Below, piece after piece: positions 15,057 through 21,002 of a stretch of 21,002 nt of DNA. The DNA is from a virus: positions 1 through 21,002 of the IMG/VR virus record IMGVR_UViG_3300045921_000221. One strand, 5' to 3'. Numbering within the stretch: position 1 is the first letter of the stretch; each line of letters opens with the position of its first letter. Below the pieces are notes generated by a model. That model searched no databases. It saw only the letters and a list, made by a program, of their open reading frames with translations, and had not been told where the DNA came from. The position numbers and the translations under genes were made by a program.

Positions 15057-15696
15057 CGGACGGCTCCTTCACGGTGACGGTGGCGTCGATCACGTCGCCG
15101 TAGTCCTTGTCGGACTTCATCGACAACTGACGCTGCTCCATGTCCTTGATCGCCTCGTCGAGAACGGCGACGACGCGGGGCGCGGCGTCCTCCGGGATCA
15201 CCTTGCTGATCCGCTCGATGATGAAGCCCATCTGGACCCGCATCTCGTTGATGTCGATCTGTAGACGCTGGGGCTCCTCGTAGCCCATGAGCCGGGCGTG
15301 GAACACCATCAGGCGGATCAGACGGTCCACGGCCTGCAGATCCATCGGCGGCGTCGACGTCTTGCCATTCGCGTCGGTCGCGGGATTCGGCATCGCCTGC
15401 AGGTACAGCCGGTTGATCAGCGTCTCGATGCGGACGTGCGCGATCTGGCGAAGCTCGGTCGCCTTCTCCGCGGTCTCGAGCCGCATGGCCCGGACCTCTT
15501 TCATCACCAGCTTGTACGCCGCCTGCTTGCTGACCCCGAGCGCCTTGCCGATCTTCGAGAAGCTGAACCCGGCGGCGCGGAGACTGATGGCTTTCTCGCG
15601 TCGCTCGGCGAGCGCGGGATCGTTGTCGGGCGTGTGGTGAGTGCCCTTGTTGATGACTTGCGCGGCGGCGGGGCCCTTGCTTTGGTCGAATGTCAT
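15049..15696 (-). CDS. terS: Probable terminase small subunit
   Basis: A 215-residue protein just before the large subunit and overlapping it by eight bases. Residues 36-66 form a helix-turn-helix (ISLRAAGFSFSKIGKALGVS and then KQAAYKLV), as in terminase small subunits that recognise packaging sites. The middle region (AHVRIETLINRLYLQAM, QAVDRLIRLMVFHARLMG) is helical and could form the oligomer core. The C-terminus is acidic and polar, suitable for contacting the large subunit. ATG at 15696 is preferred; a TTG at 15714 is in frame, but GGAGAGG directly touches it, which is poor spacing. The call depends on the HTH and position, since small subunits are poorly conserved. A stand-alone regulator is the alternative. 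Confidence 0.72.
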   Translation of the reverse strand: MTFDQSKGPAAAQVINKGTHHTPDNDPALAERREKAISLRAAGFSFSKIGKALGVSKQAAYKLVMKEVRAMRLETAEKATELRQIAHVRIETLINRLYLQAMPNPATDANGKTSTPPMDLQAVDRLIRLMVFHARLMGYEEPQRLQIDINEMRVQMGFIIERISKVIPEDAAPRVVAVLDEAIKDMEQRQLSMKSDKDYGDVIDATVTVKEPSGE

Positions 15697-15707
15697 GTGG
15701 CGTCCCA

Positions 15708-15870
15708 GCGTCAACCTCTCCGTGGGCGATCACTCATCCCGGCACACACGGGCGTGGTCGCGGAAGCCACCTGGAGGGCCGCGGAGCCATTGTACGGGCA
15801 TCAACCCACTCTCACCCCTACCCGGTTCACCAGAGGCCCCTGCGTCAACCACCCACATCTGCACCCGGTT
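15708..15870 (-). repeat. Short direct repeats in the leader before the terminase genes
   Basis: On the minus strand the nine-base motif GGTTGAYGC occurs three times (15842-15850, 15798-15806, 15708-15716; spacings 44 and 90). AACCGGGT occurs twice (15863-15870 and 15820-15827; spacing 43). The near-multiples of 44 suggest an ordered array. This is the only gap over 150 bases beside the packaging genes, and no convincing gene lies in it. It may be a regulatory leader or a terminase small subunit binding (pac-like) region. Confidence 0.4.
15789..15794 (-). promoter_or_regulatory. Possible -10 box (TACAAT) before the terminase genes
   Basis: TACAAT on the minus strand is one mismatch from the TATAAT consensus and stands out in GC-rich sequence. 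It lies about 95 bases before the small terminase start, in the repeat-bearing leader. No good -35 element is found 17 bases upstream, only GGGTGA-like sequence, so this is weak evidence for a promoter driving the packaging and head genes. Confidence 0.25.
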
Positions 15871-16789
15871 ACGCGGATGCGACGATCTCGCGACAGATCG
15901 CAAGCAGCTTCTCGGCGGGCTCATCGCCAAGCACGTCACGGACGTTCTCGGCCTCCTGACCGGTGAAGGCGAAGTTGAGGCGGAACGGCTGCTCGAACGC
16001 GGCGCTGATGCGGCCGCGCTCCAACTCCGATGTCGCGGCCTCCAGTTTCTCCTTCCGCTCCACCACCTGAGCGGCGGCGGCGCGGGTCATGGCGAACGCG
16101 TTGATCCCGGCCTCGCCCTTCTGCGAAGGCAACTCGACCAGCTTGGTGCTCGCCTCTTCCTTGTCCGCGATGTCTCCCTGGGCGGCGTCGCCTCGCTCGG
16201 GAGTCCACGCGTTATGGAACTCCTCGCCCGCCAGCGCCTCGGCCGCGGGCAGTTCATCCAGAAGATCGTTCAGTTCGGCGTCGCTGATCATCAGCGAGTC
16301 CTGTGCCCACTCGATCGCGCCGAGTTGCTGCAGGTCCTTCAAGACCTCGGTGCTCAACTCGATGTCCTCGGACCCGCGAGCGCGGTTGTGCCGAAGGGTC
16401 GCAATCCGCATCTGCTCGTCGGTCATGTCGACGAACACCACGGGGATCTGGCTCATCCCGAGTTTGCGAGCAACACGCCACCGGTGCTCACCGTCAACGA
16501 TCTGCCGGCTCGACCGGTGCACGATCACGGGCTGCGTGAACCCGTCCTCCTGGATGCTGCGGGTCAAGAGTTCGAGCGTCGCCTCGTCCTGGCGGTTCGG
16601 GTTGTAGGTGTTGGGCTTGACGCTCTCGGTCGCCACGTACTCGATCTGCAGCGACTTGAGGCGGACGGCGTTCTTCTGCACCGCATGGAGACCGCGCTTC
16701 GCGATCTTGTCGGTCACGATCGCGGCCGTCGCCTCGGGGCTGGTGTTGGTTTGAACGCGGGACGTCCCGCCAAGGGGTTCGTTGCTCAC
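15869..16789 (-). CDS. ParB/IbrB-like protein, second tandem copy
   Basis: A 306-residue protein with a ParB N-terminal-type domain at about residues 52-140. It has SVKPNTYNPNRQ, DGFTQPVIV, the signature VDGEHRWRV (GEHR at 100-103), a KLG..QIPVVFVDMT strand, and LRHNRARG (132-139). Known ParB proteins use a GERR-type box and an N-x-R box to bind CTP; here GEHR and HNRARG occupy those places. The C-terminal half is helical and charged and ends in a module shared with the upstream paralogue (FRLNFAFTGQEAENVRDVLG, then EKLLAICRE). GTG at 16789 overlaps the paralogue stop (GTGA). There is no HTH of plasmid ParB, so segregation is unlikely. Nuclease, CTP-switch or transcription roles, as proposed for IbrB-type proteins, are possible. 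Confidence 0.8.
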   Translation of the reverse strand: MSNEPLGGTSRVQTNTSPEATAAIVTDKIAKRGLHAVQKNAVRLKSLQIEYVATESVKPNTYNPNRQDEATLELLTRSIQEDGFTQPVIVHRSSRQIVDGEHRWRVARKLGMSQIPVVFVDMTDEQMRIATLRHNRARGSEDIELSTEVLKDLQQLGAIEWAQDSLMISDAELNDLLDELPAAEALAGEEFHNAWTPERGDAAQGDIADKEEASTKLVELPSQKGEAGINAFAMTRAAAAQVVERKEKLEAATSELERGRISAAFEQPFRLNFAFTGQEAENVRDVLGDEPAEKLLAICREIVASA

Positions 16790-17571
16790 GGCTGATGGCT
16801 CCTCTCGCGACAGATCTGCAACAACTTCTCGACCGGCCTGTTCCCGAGCGCCTTGCGGACGATCCCGGCCTCCTCACCAGTGAACACCAGGCGCAGGCGG
16901 TACACGCTGGTGTCCTTCTCGACCTTGGCTCGCTCCTGCTCCGTCTTGGCCGCGCGAAGGCGGGCCTCGCGCGCCCGGATCACGTCCTGCACGCTGGCGG
17001 TCTGGTGCTCCTCGACCTTGCCGCCCTCCTTGGCGATCATGGACTTGAGGGTGTCCTGATCGGCGTTCGCCAGCGCCGCGGCCTGATCGTTGCTCATCCC
17101 GTCCTGGTGATCGACGGCATCGAGGAAGTTGCCGAGCTCGATGTCGTCCATTTCGAGCGAGTCTTTCAGCCACTCGGTCGCGCCCAGCTTAGCGAGGTCG
17201 CGGAGAACGGCCGCTGCGAGTTCGACGTCCTCTCCACCGCGCGCCCGGTTGTGGCGAAGCGTCGCGATGCGGGCCTGCGCCGGCGTCATGTCGGTCAGGA
17301 CGACGGGAATCTCCTCGAACCCGAGCGCCTTGCACGCTCGCCACCGGTGCTCCCCGTCGACGATCGTCATGGTGCTGCGGATCACGACAACAGGCTGGGT
17401 CATCCCATCCTCGTCGATGCTCTTGCACAGCAACGTGAAGTCGTGCTCACTCTGGCGGTTGGGGTTGTAGTCGTTCGGCTTCACGGCGTCGATGGGCATG
17501 TACTCGACCTTGAGTTGGCCGAGTGCGACGTTGCCCTTCACCACCGGTCCCGCGTTCTTGCCCTTCGCCAT
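16786..17571 (-). CDS. ParB/IbrB-like protein, first tandem copy
   Basis: A 261-residue paralogue of the gene that follows it. The ParB-type domain spans about residues 23-115, with AVKPNDYNPNRQ, DGMTQPVVV, VDGEHRWRA (GEHR at 73-76), EIPVVLTDMT and LRHNRARG (105-112). After a helical linker with KEGGKVEEHQTASVQDVIRA, the last 40 residues repeat the paralogue's end module (YRLRLVFTGEEAGIVRKALG, EKLLQICRE). It lacks the longer N-terminal extension of the other copy. ATG at 17571 has AGGAG upstream; this AGGAG overlaps the stop codon of the dioxygenase gene (TGAGGAG), so the two are coupled. IbrB-like ParB proteins are known partners of IbrA-like PAPS-reductase homologues, and such a homologue lies two genes upstream. 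Confidence 0.8.
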   Translation of the reverse strand: MAKGKNAGPVVKGNVALGQLKVEYMPIDAVKPNDYNPNRQSEHDFTLLCKSIDEDGMTQPVVVIRSTMTIVDGEHRWRACKALGFEEIPVVLTDMTPAQARIATLRHNRARGGEDVELAAAVLRDLAKLGATEWLKDSLEMDDIELGNFLDAVDHQDGMSNDQAAALANADQDTLKSMIAKEGGKVEEHQTASVQDVIRAREARLRAAKTEQERAKVEKDTSVYRLRLVFTGEEAGIVRKALGNRPVEKLLQICRERSHQP

Positions 17572-17583
17572 CGCGCTTGCTCC

Positions 17584-18270
17584 TCACTTCTTGCCGTAAA
17601 GATACCCGGCCTCAGCCGACTTCGGCGCCGCACCGGGCGCAGAGAACGACATCGGCACGCTGATCCGAAGCGGCGACCCGTCGACCGGGCCAACCGCGTG
17701 CGCGATCTGAGAAAGATCGCCGTAGATGAGGCCGATCGACGGCCCGAGAACGGTGTGGAGCTCGCCGCCCTCCACGAACTTGAACCGCCCGCTGTGGAGT
17801 CCGAAAGGGAACAGCACCGCCGTGATCGGCGTGCTGTCGTAGTGCCACTCGTACCCGCGGCTCCCACGGGGCAGGATGTTCACGTTGATCGCCTGCTTCC
17901 ACCCGATCCGCGGCTCTCGCTCGAGCGGGACCCGGTGAAGCTGGTTCAGGAACAGGGCGATCGCGTGCCAGAACGAGCGGAGCGCCGGAAGGTGCTCGCT
18001 GATGAGGTCGCCATCGGCCACGAAGTAGTCGAGGCCGGTGATCTCCGGGTCGTCGTCGCCCGCCGGCTTCTCCAGCGACCCCAGCGCATGATCGGGCGCG
18101 GCCTTGACGTGCCGGGCCATCCCGATGGCGCGGGCGCACGCGCTCATCGCGCGATGGAACTCCACCCAGCCGATGGCCTCGACGATGAAGGTCTCGACCT
18201 CGGGCACGGTGCACACTCGGGCACGGCCACCGAAGTAGTCGTGGAGCTTGGGATAGGGGCTTGGAGGCAT
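17584..18270 (-). CDS. 2-oxoglutarate/Fe(II)-dependent dioxygenase
   Basis: A 228-residue enzyme of the double-stranded beta-helix dioxygenase class. The metal triad is visible: H143 and D145 in EWHYDSTPIT, and H191 in LSQIAHAVGP. R202, eleven residues later (SPLRISVPMSF), would bind the 2-oxoglutarate C5 carboxylate. The strand INVNILPRGSRGY before HxD and the GGELHTVLGPSIGLIYGDLS turn fit the fold. D145 argues for hydroxylation rather than halogenation. ATG at 18270 shares its A with the TGA of the PAPS-reductase-like gene (TGATG). The frame is open far upstream over that gene, but the region is a shadow. The substrate is unknown: a DNA base is attractive because of the neighbours, but a free amino acid, nucleotide or protein side chain is equally compatible. 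Confidence 0.8.
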   Translation of the reverse strand: MPPSPYPKLHDYFGGRARVCTVPEVETFIVEAIGWVEFHRAMSACARAIGMARHVKAAPDHALGSLEKPAGDDDPEITGLDYFVADGDLISEHLPALRSFWHAIALFLNQLHRVPLEREPRIGWKQAINVNILPRGSRGYEWHYDSTPITAVLFPFGLHSGRFKFVEGGELHTVLGPSIGLIYGDLSQIAHAVGPVDGSPLRISVPMSFSAPGAAPKSAEAGYLYGKK

Positions 18271-19439
18271 CAGAAGCTGGGCGTTCCGTTCCATGTGCCG
18301 GCTCCGGGACGAAAGAACTCGGGCTCCATCGGGGGAAACTTCGATGCGCTCAGCAACAGGATCCGCAAGCTGAACGGATCGCCATTGAACATGATCTCCG
18401 TGAGGCGCTTCCAGGACACGATCTTCGCCCCGCCGCACTCGTGACACGGAGTGACCTCCGGCACCGGCCCCGTGCTGTGACGCGCGTGGTGTGCCAGAAC
18501 GTGATCCTTGACGGCGACGCTTCGATCTCGAATCCATTGCGCGGGAGCCTCGTTGATGCAGAGTCGGTGGTAGCACTGTTCCCAAGTTTCGTCGAGGCGG
18601 CGTCGCGGAACTGCGACGTGGCTCCCGAACTGAGCGGCTTGGCGGACGCCCGCAAGTCGACGGGTCACGCGGTCGAACCACTTGGGCCAGGCGCTGGCGG
18701 CGAATCGCAGGTTCTTGACCGCCGCGGTACTCATCGTCACCGGGCCGATGCGGAGTTCGCGGGCCGGGATGCCCATGCGGTGCATCACGTCGTAGGCCTT
18801 GTTGTAGTCCCAGCCGTTCTCCTTGATCGCCTTCCACACGTCGCTGTCGGTCCAGTCGTAGATCGGCCGCAGCTTCCGGTAGGGGACGCCGCTCCGCATC
18901 GCCGCACCGGTCAGGGCGCCGCCGCTGCTCACCAGACCGAGCATTCGCTTGCTGCTCTCGCTGACGCGCAGGCCCACCACGTCGATCAGATCCTTGCCGG
19001 GAGTCACCGGGAACCGCGCGGGGCTCACGATCGCCTCGATGTTCTTCTCCGCGATGTCGACGGCGAAGTCAGGAGGCTGGTACACCCACTGGTCGCGCGG
19101 AATCGTCGGATCGCAGACCCACCAGAACGGCGCGGCTCGGTTGAAGACGTTGACCATGGGCTGCCGCGCCATGAGCCAGTGCATCCGAACCTCGGGCCGC
19201 TGGGACAGGCGAAGCAGGTACTCGTGGGTGCCCGGATAGAGAATCTCCTCCTCGCGGAACACCACGTCGACCGGGAGCGCGCCGGCCTGCTCCGCGGCGA
19301 TCAGCGTCAACTCGGTGCACACCGCACTGTCCTTGCCGCCGCTCACGGAGACCACGACGCGGTGCCCCTCCTGGAAGCACTCGCTGATGCGACTGATGGC
19401 CGCGTCGAACACGTTGTCCCCGGTGTAGATTCGCCTCAT
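18270..19439 (-). CDS. IbrA-like PAPS-reductase-family PP-loop ATPase
   Basis: A 389-residue enzyme with the ATP-pyrophosphatase P-loop SGGKDS at 33-38 in VVVSVSGGKDSAV. Further family marks are VDVVFREEEILYPGTHEYL (57-75), WWVCDP...RDQWVYQPP (106-123), GLRVSESSKR (156-165) and LRPIYDWTDSDVW (190-202). The C-terminal CHEC pair (332-335) and extended tail go beyond true PAPS reductases and resemble the IbrA/DUF3440 type common in phages and in dnd-like sulfur systems. It probably adenylates or reduces a substrate other than free PAPS, but which is unknown. ATG at 19439 overlaps the methyltransferase stop (ATGA), and its stop overlaps the dioxygenase start. Confidence 0.85.
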   Translation of the reverse strand: MRRIYTGDNVFDAAISRISECFQEGHRVVVSVSGGKDSAVCTELTLIAAEQAGALPVDVVFREEEILYPGTHEYLLRLSQRPEVRMHWLMARQPMVNVFNRAAPFWWVCDPTIPRDQWVYQPPDFAVDIAEKNIEAIVSPARFPVTPGKDLIDVVGLRVSESSKRMLGLVSSGGALTGAAMRSGVPYRKLRPIYDWTDSDVWKAIKENGWDYNKAYDVMHRMGIPARELRIGPVTMSTAAVKNLRFAASAWPKWFDRVTRRLAGVRQAAQFGSHVAVPRRRLDETWEQCYHRLCINEAPAQWIRDRSVAVKDHVLAHHARHSTGPVPEVTPCHECGGAKIVSWKRLTEIMFNGDPFSLRILLLSASKFPPMEPEFFRPGAGTWNGTPSF

Positions 19440-20188
19440 CGACCGAGCTCCAGAACGGCATACGAGAAGTCGGGTCGCACGATCAGGCCGGTCCTGCGTG
19501 CGATCGCTGCTTCACATGGTAGCAGACGTGCGACGCGACGGGCAAGCCATCCGGAGTAAGACCCGATGCTGCGGCTCAGCACGGGGCGGGAGCGGCCGAC
19601 AAACTCCGCGACGTACTCGAGATCGTCGGCGCGGTAGGACATCGGGCTGGTGCCGTCGACGTTCATCCGCACCATGCCGTAGCGGCCGGACTCAAAGCGG
19701 TCGGGCGCGGGGCAGGCGATCACCATGCGGCAGCGCTCGGCACCCATCTCGGCCAGGGCGCGGACCACGCGGGCGAATCCGACGATGTAGGGCGAGCAGT
19801 AGAGCATCAGGATCAGATCGGGCCGGGTCGGAATCGTGATCTCGCGGCAGTACTGCTCCGCGGTCATCTGCCGGTACTCGGTGTGCCAGCCCGGAACGGG
19901 GCGCCGGCGCGCGATCTCGAGCATCTTCTCGCTCGGGTCGACGCCCTCGTAGAACCCGCTGTACCAGATGTCGTTGCAGAGCCGCAGTCCGAGACCGGTT
20001 CCACACCCGATGTCCAGGACCCGCATCGGGGCGCGGCCTCTCATCAGGTTGCGGACGAACTCGTCCTCGGCGGCGTCGATGGGTCGCTGATAGACCCCGT
20101 CGTATTGCTCCGCGACCGCGTCGTACGCGGCTGCCGGGTTGATGGGGCCGACACGGGACGCAGAGCGATGTTCTTGGACGACAGCCAT
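19436..20188 (-). CDS. Class I SAM-dependent methyltransferase
   Basis: A 250-residue Rossmann-fold methyltransferase. The start at ATG 20188 has GGAGG seven bases upstream and begins an N-terminus typical of small-molecule type enzymes (AAYDAVAEQYDGVYQRP, residues 20-36). Motif I VLDIGCGTG is at 57-65, the acidic SAM-ribose residue is D84 in YEGVDPS, and post-motif strands include LILMLYCSPYIVGF. There is no NPPY or DPPY (amino-DNA methylase) motif and no PC motif for cytosine methylation, so a standard DNA base methylase is unlikely. The 250-residue length with GxGxG fold suits methylation of a small molecule, nucleotide or modified base. Its end overlaps the next gene (ATGA). The long upstream open frame is a shadow of the VRR-NUC gene. 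Confidence 0.82.
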   Translation of the reverse strand: MAVVQEHRSASRVGPINPAAAYDAVAEQYDGVYQRPIDAAEDEFVRNLMRGRAPMRVLDIGCGTGLGLRLCNDIWYSGFYEGVDPSEKMLEIARRRPVPGWHTEYRQMTAEQYCREITIPTRPDLILMLYCSPYIVGFARVVRALAEMGAERCRMVIACPAPDRFESGRYGMVRMNVDGTSPMSYRADDLEYVAEFVGRSRPVLSRSIGSYSGWLARRVARLLPCEAAIARRTGLIVRPDFSYAVLELGR

Positions 20189-20466
20189 TCGCGGACCTCC
20201 TCGACGGACTCCACCACCAGGACCTCGCAGCCCGCTTGCTGGAGTACGCCCCCGGTGTGGATCTGCAGCGGTGTGCGCACCTCGCCGGGGCGCTTGACCT
20301 CGATCCACACGCTGTGCCCGCGAAGGGCCTCGCACGTGAAGTACAGATCGGGGATGCCACCGCCCTGCATCCTGTTCCCGTGCATCTTCCTCACGAAGTG
20401 GTGCGGGACGCGCTGCAGGAGCGCGATGATCCGCGTCGTGATGTTCCGCTCGAGTGGGCGTGGCAT
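20044..20466 (-). CDS. VRR-NUC domain nuclease
   Basis: A 140-residue product from ATG 20466 with the compact VRR-NUC fold of the PD-(D/E)xK superfamily. E6 is in the first helix (RPLERNITTRIIALL), GGGIPDLYF has the catalytic D40, WIEVKRPG has E56 and K58, and a following PLQ has the conserved Q68. Phage VRR-NUC proteins act as structure-specific nucleases, for example in replication or recombination intermediates. The start is uncertain: the frame stays open to ATG 20652 with another ATG at 20523, and none has a good ribosome-binding site. The C-terminus (SAPSTRQPRTTRSRSNTTG and on) is low-complexity and overlaps the methyltransferase by 145 bases in another frame; it probably adds little to the nuclease. 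Confidence 0.78.
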   Translation of the reverse strand: MPRPLERNITTRIIALLQRVPHHFVRKMHGNRMQGGGIPDLYFTCEALRGHSVWIEVKRPGEVRTPLQIHTGGVLQQAGCEVLVVESVEEVREWLSSKNIALRPVSAPSTRQPRTTRSRSNTTGSISDPSTPPRTSSSAT

Positions 20467-20682
20467 ATTGGAAAGGGGCTGGTCGGGCAGTGCCTCAGCC
20501 AGCCCCTGGACGTTTCCCGGCATCACTGGCCGCCGAGGAGCCTGAGCGCCTGCATGATAGCGTCGGTGCGCCCACTGACGCTGGATGCCGGTCTCGCTTC
20601 GCACGGCGGCGGGATGGTCCATCCCGGTCGCGTCATACGTCACTGGTGGCATCTATGCAATCAGGGGTTCGCAGGGATGCTA

Positions 20683-20808
20683 TCAGTGACGGGTGGCCTC
20701 GTACTTCTCCTCACGGACCTTCTTCTCGGCGATGGACTTCGGCGACTTCGCGACGTCCTTGGCCCTGGTCTGCTTCTTGCCGCCCTTCGACTTCGTGCTC
20801 TTTGCCAT
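20683..20808 (-). CDS. 41-residue Lys-rich basic peptide
   Basis: ATG at 20808 is preceded by AAGGAG with seven-base spacing, one of the best ribosome-binding sites in the window. The 41-residue product is highly basic, with KSTKSKGGKKQTRAKDVAK and KSPKSIAEKKVREEKYE, and no hydrophobic core, so it is probably disordered until it binds nucleic acid or a partner. The Lys/Ser/Pro pattern recalls histone-tail or nucleoid-peptide composition, without homology I can prove. The frame can be opened earlier to 20868, but that segment lacks a ribosome-binding site. It stands between the end of the right-edge gene and the VRR-NUC gene. Function unknown; a DNA-compacting or inhibitor role is only speculation. 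Confidence 0.65.
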   Translation of the reverse strand: MAKSTKSKGGKKQTRAKDVAKSPKSIAEKKVREEKYEATRH

Positions 20809-20865
20809 CGTGCTGCTCCTTCGGGGATGAGAACCGGTGCCGGGTCCACACACGTAGACGCGGCG

Positions 20866-20878
20866 CATAGATGCTATG
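20866..20878. repeat. Perfect inverted repeat CATAG-ATG-CTATG
   Basis: A 13-base palindrome with three-base spacer spans the stop codon of the right-edge gene. A related half, ATAGCATC on the minus strand, recurs about 200 bases on, just before the VRR-NUC region (20675-20682). A protein-binding operator is possible, but the motif is short. Confidence 0.25.
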
Positions 20879-21002
20879 TCGGCTCGGGTCTGCGGGTCGC
20901 GTCCGTGGGAGGTGGGTCGAGGTAGTCCGCGGCGTACTCGGCGAGCCGCATCAACTCCGCGACGGCCTCGGCGCAGTCCTTGGTCTTGCAGACAGGCCCA
21001 TC
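20874..21002 (-). CDS. Partial protein, C-terminal 42 residues only
   Basis: An open frame enters from the right edge and stops with TAG at 20874-20876. The visible 42 residues include CKTKDC (C5, C10), then an Ala/Glu/Leu-rich helix (AEAVAELMRLAEYAAD) and a Pro-rich, charged end (DPPPTDATRRPEP). The frame and strand agree with all downstream genes, and the codons are GC-rich at third positions. There is too little to assign a function. It would be read together with the Lys-rich peptide gene, whose start is about 65 bases further on. Confidence 0.6.
   Translation of the reverse strand, partial: DGPVCKTKDCAEAVAELMRLAEYAADYLDPPPTDATRRPEPT

Noticed and set aside
15869-17571. Plasmid-type partition (ParAB) locus.
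   Set aside because: No ParA ATPase is present, the two ParB-like proteins lack the usual HTH, and the neighbours are phage packaging and PAPS-reductase-like genes.
18271-18837. N-terminal extension of the dioxygenase frame up to 18837.
   Set aside because: It is antisense-like low-complexity sequence overlapping the PAPS-reductase-like gene. The TGATG junction at 18270 gives a start that matches the domain.
18270-19439. Assimilatory sulfate reduction gene (cysH) as auxiliary metabolism.
   Set aside because: The PP-loop and ESxxR marks are present, but the long C-terminal extension with CHEC and the ParB and dioxygenase neighbours fit the IbrA-like type better. No other sulfur assimilation genes are seen.
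20189-20335. N-terminal extension of the methyltransferase frame.
   Set aside because: It overlaps the conserved VRR-NUC core in another frame and is Arg/Gly-rich. ATG at 20188 has GGAGG and begins the real domain.

Overview
This 21 kb window is a stretch of a tailed, double-stranded DNA phage or prophage. The genome is GC-rich, and every gene I can support lies on the minus strand, so transcription and gene order run from high to low coordinates. The capsid protein resembles the phage P22 coat family, the portal resembles the DUF4055 family, and the tail tube and terminator proteins are of the long non-contractile (siphovirus-like) type. A lipobox lipoprotein and a protein with a cleavable-type signal peptide suggest a diderm (Gram-negative type) host. 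I cannot name the host, and I see no integrase, repressor, tRNA, rRNA, CRISPR array or insertion sequence. Most genes have clear AAGGAG or GGAGG ribosome-binding sites, and many overlap by 1-4 bases.

Region 1, accessory and DNA-processing genes (21002 down to 15869): the C-terminal end of an unknown protein, a 41-residue Lys-rich peptide, a VRR-NUC nuclease, a SAM-dependent methyltransferase, a PAPS-reductase-like PP-loop enzyme resembling IbrA, a 2-oxoglutarate/Fe(II) dioxygenase, and two tandem paralogous ParB/IbrB-like proteins. From methyltransferase to second ParB these form one translationally coupled string (ATGA, TGATG, a 12-base gap, GTGA). This is the most unusual part of the window. 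It looks like a modification or regulation cassette placed immediately before the packaging genes.

Region 2, packaging and membrane genes (15868 to 11927): a 170-base leader with short repeats, small and large terminase subunits, then a Pro-rich lipoprotein, a signal-peptide multi-pass membrane protein and a one-TM coiled-coil protein. The last three could be a lysis or envelope module in an atypical position.

Region 3, head (11925 to 5399): portal, MuF-like minor head protein, scaffold, P22-like coat, a terminator-like hairpin, several small uncharacterised proteins including an out-of-frame overlapping gene pair, a strong intrinsic terminator, and the head-tail adaptor.

Region 4, tail (5397 to 1): a BppU-N-like Ig-fold protein and a Gly-rich tail fibre inserted into the connector module, a tiny Cys-rich protein, head closure, tail terminator, tail tube, and the start of a Cys-cluster protein that runs off the left edge. 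Tape measure, baseplate and endolysin are not in the window.
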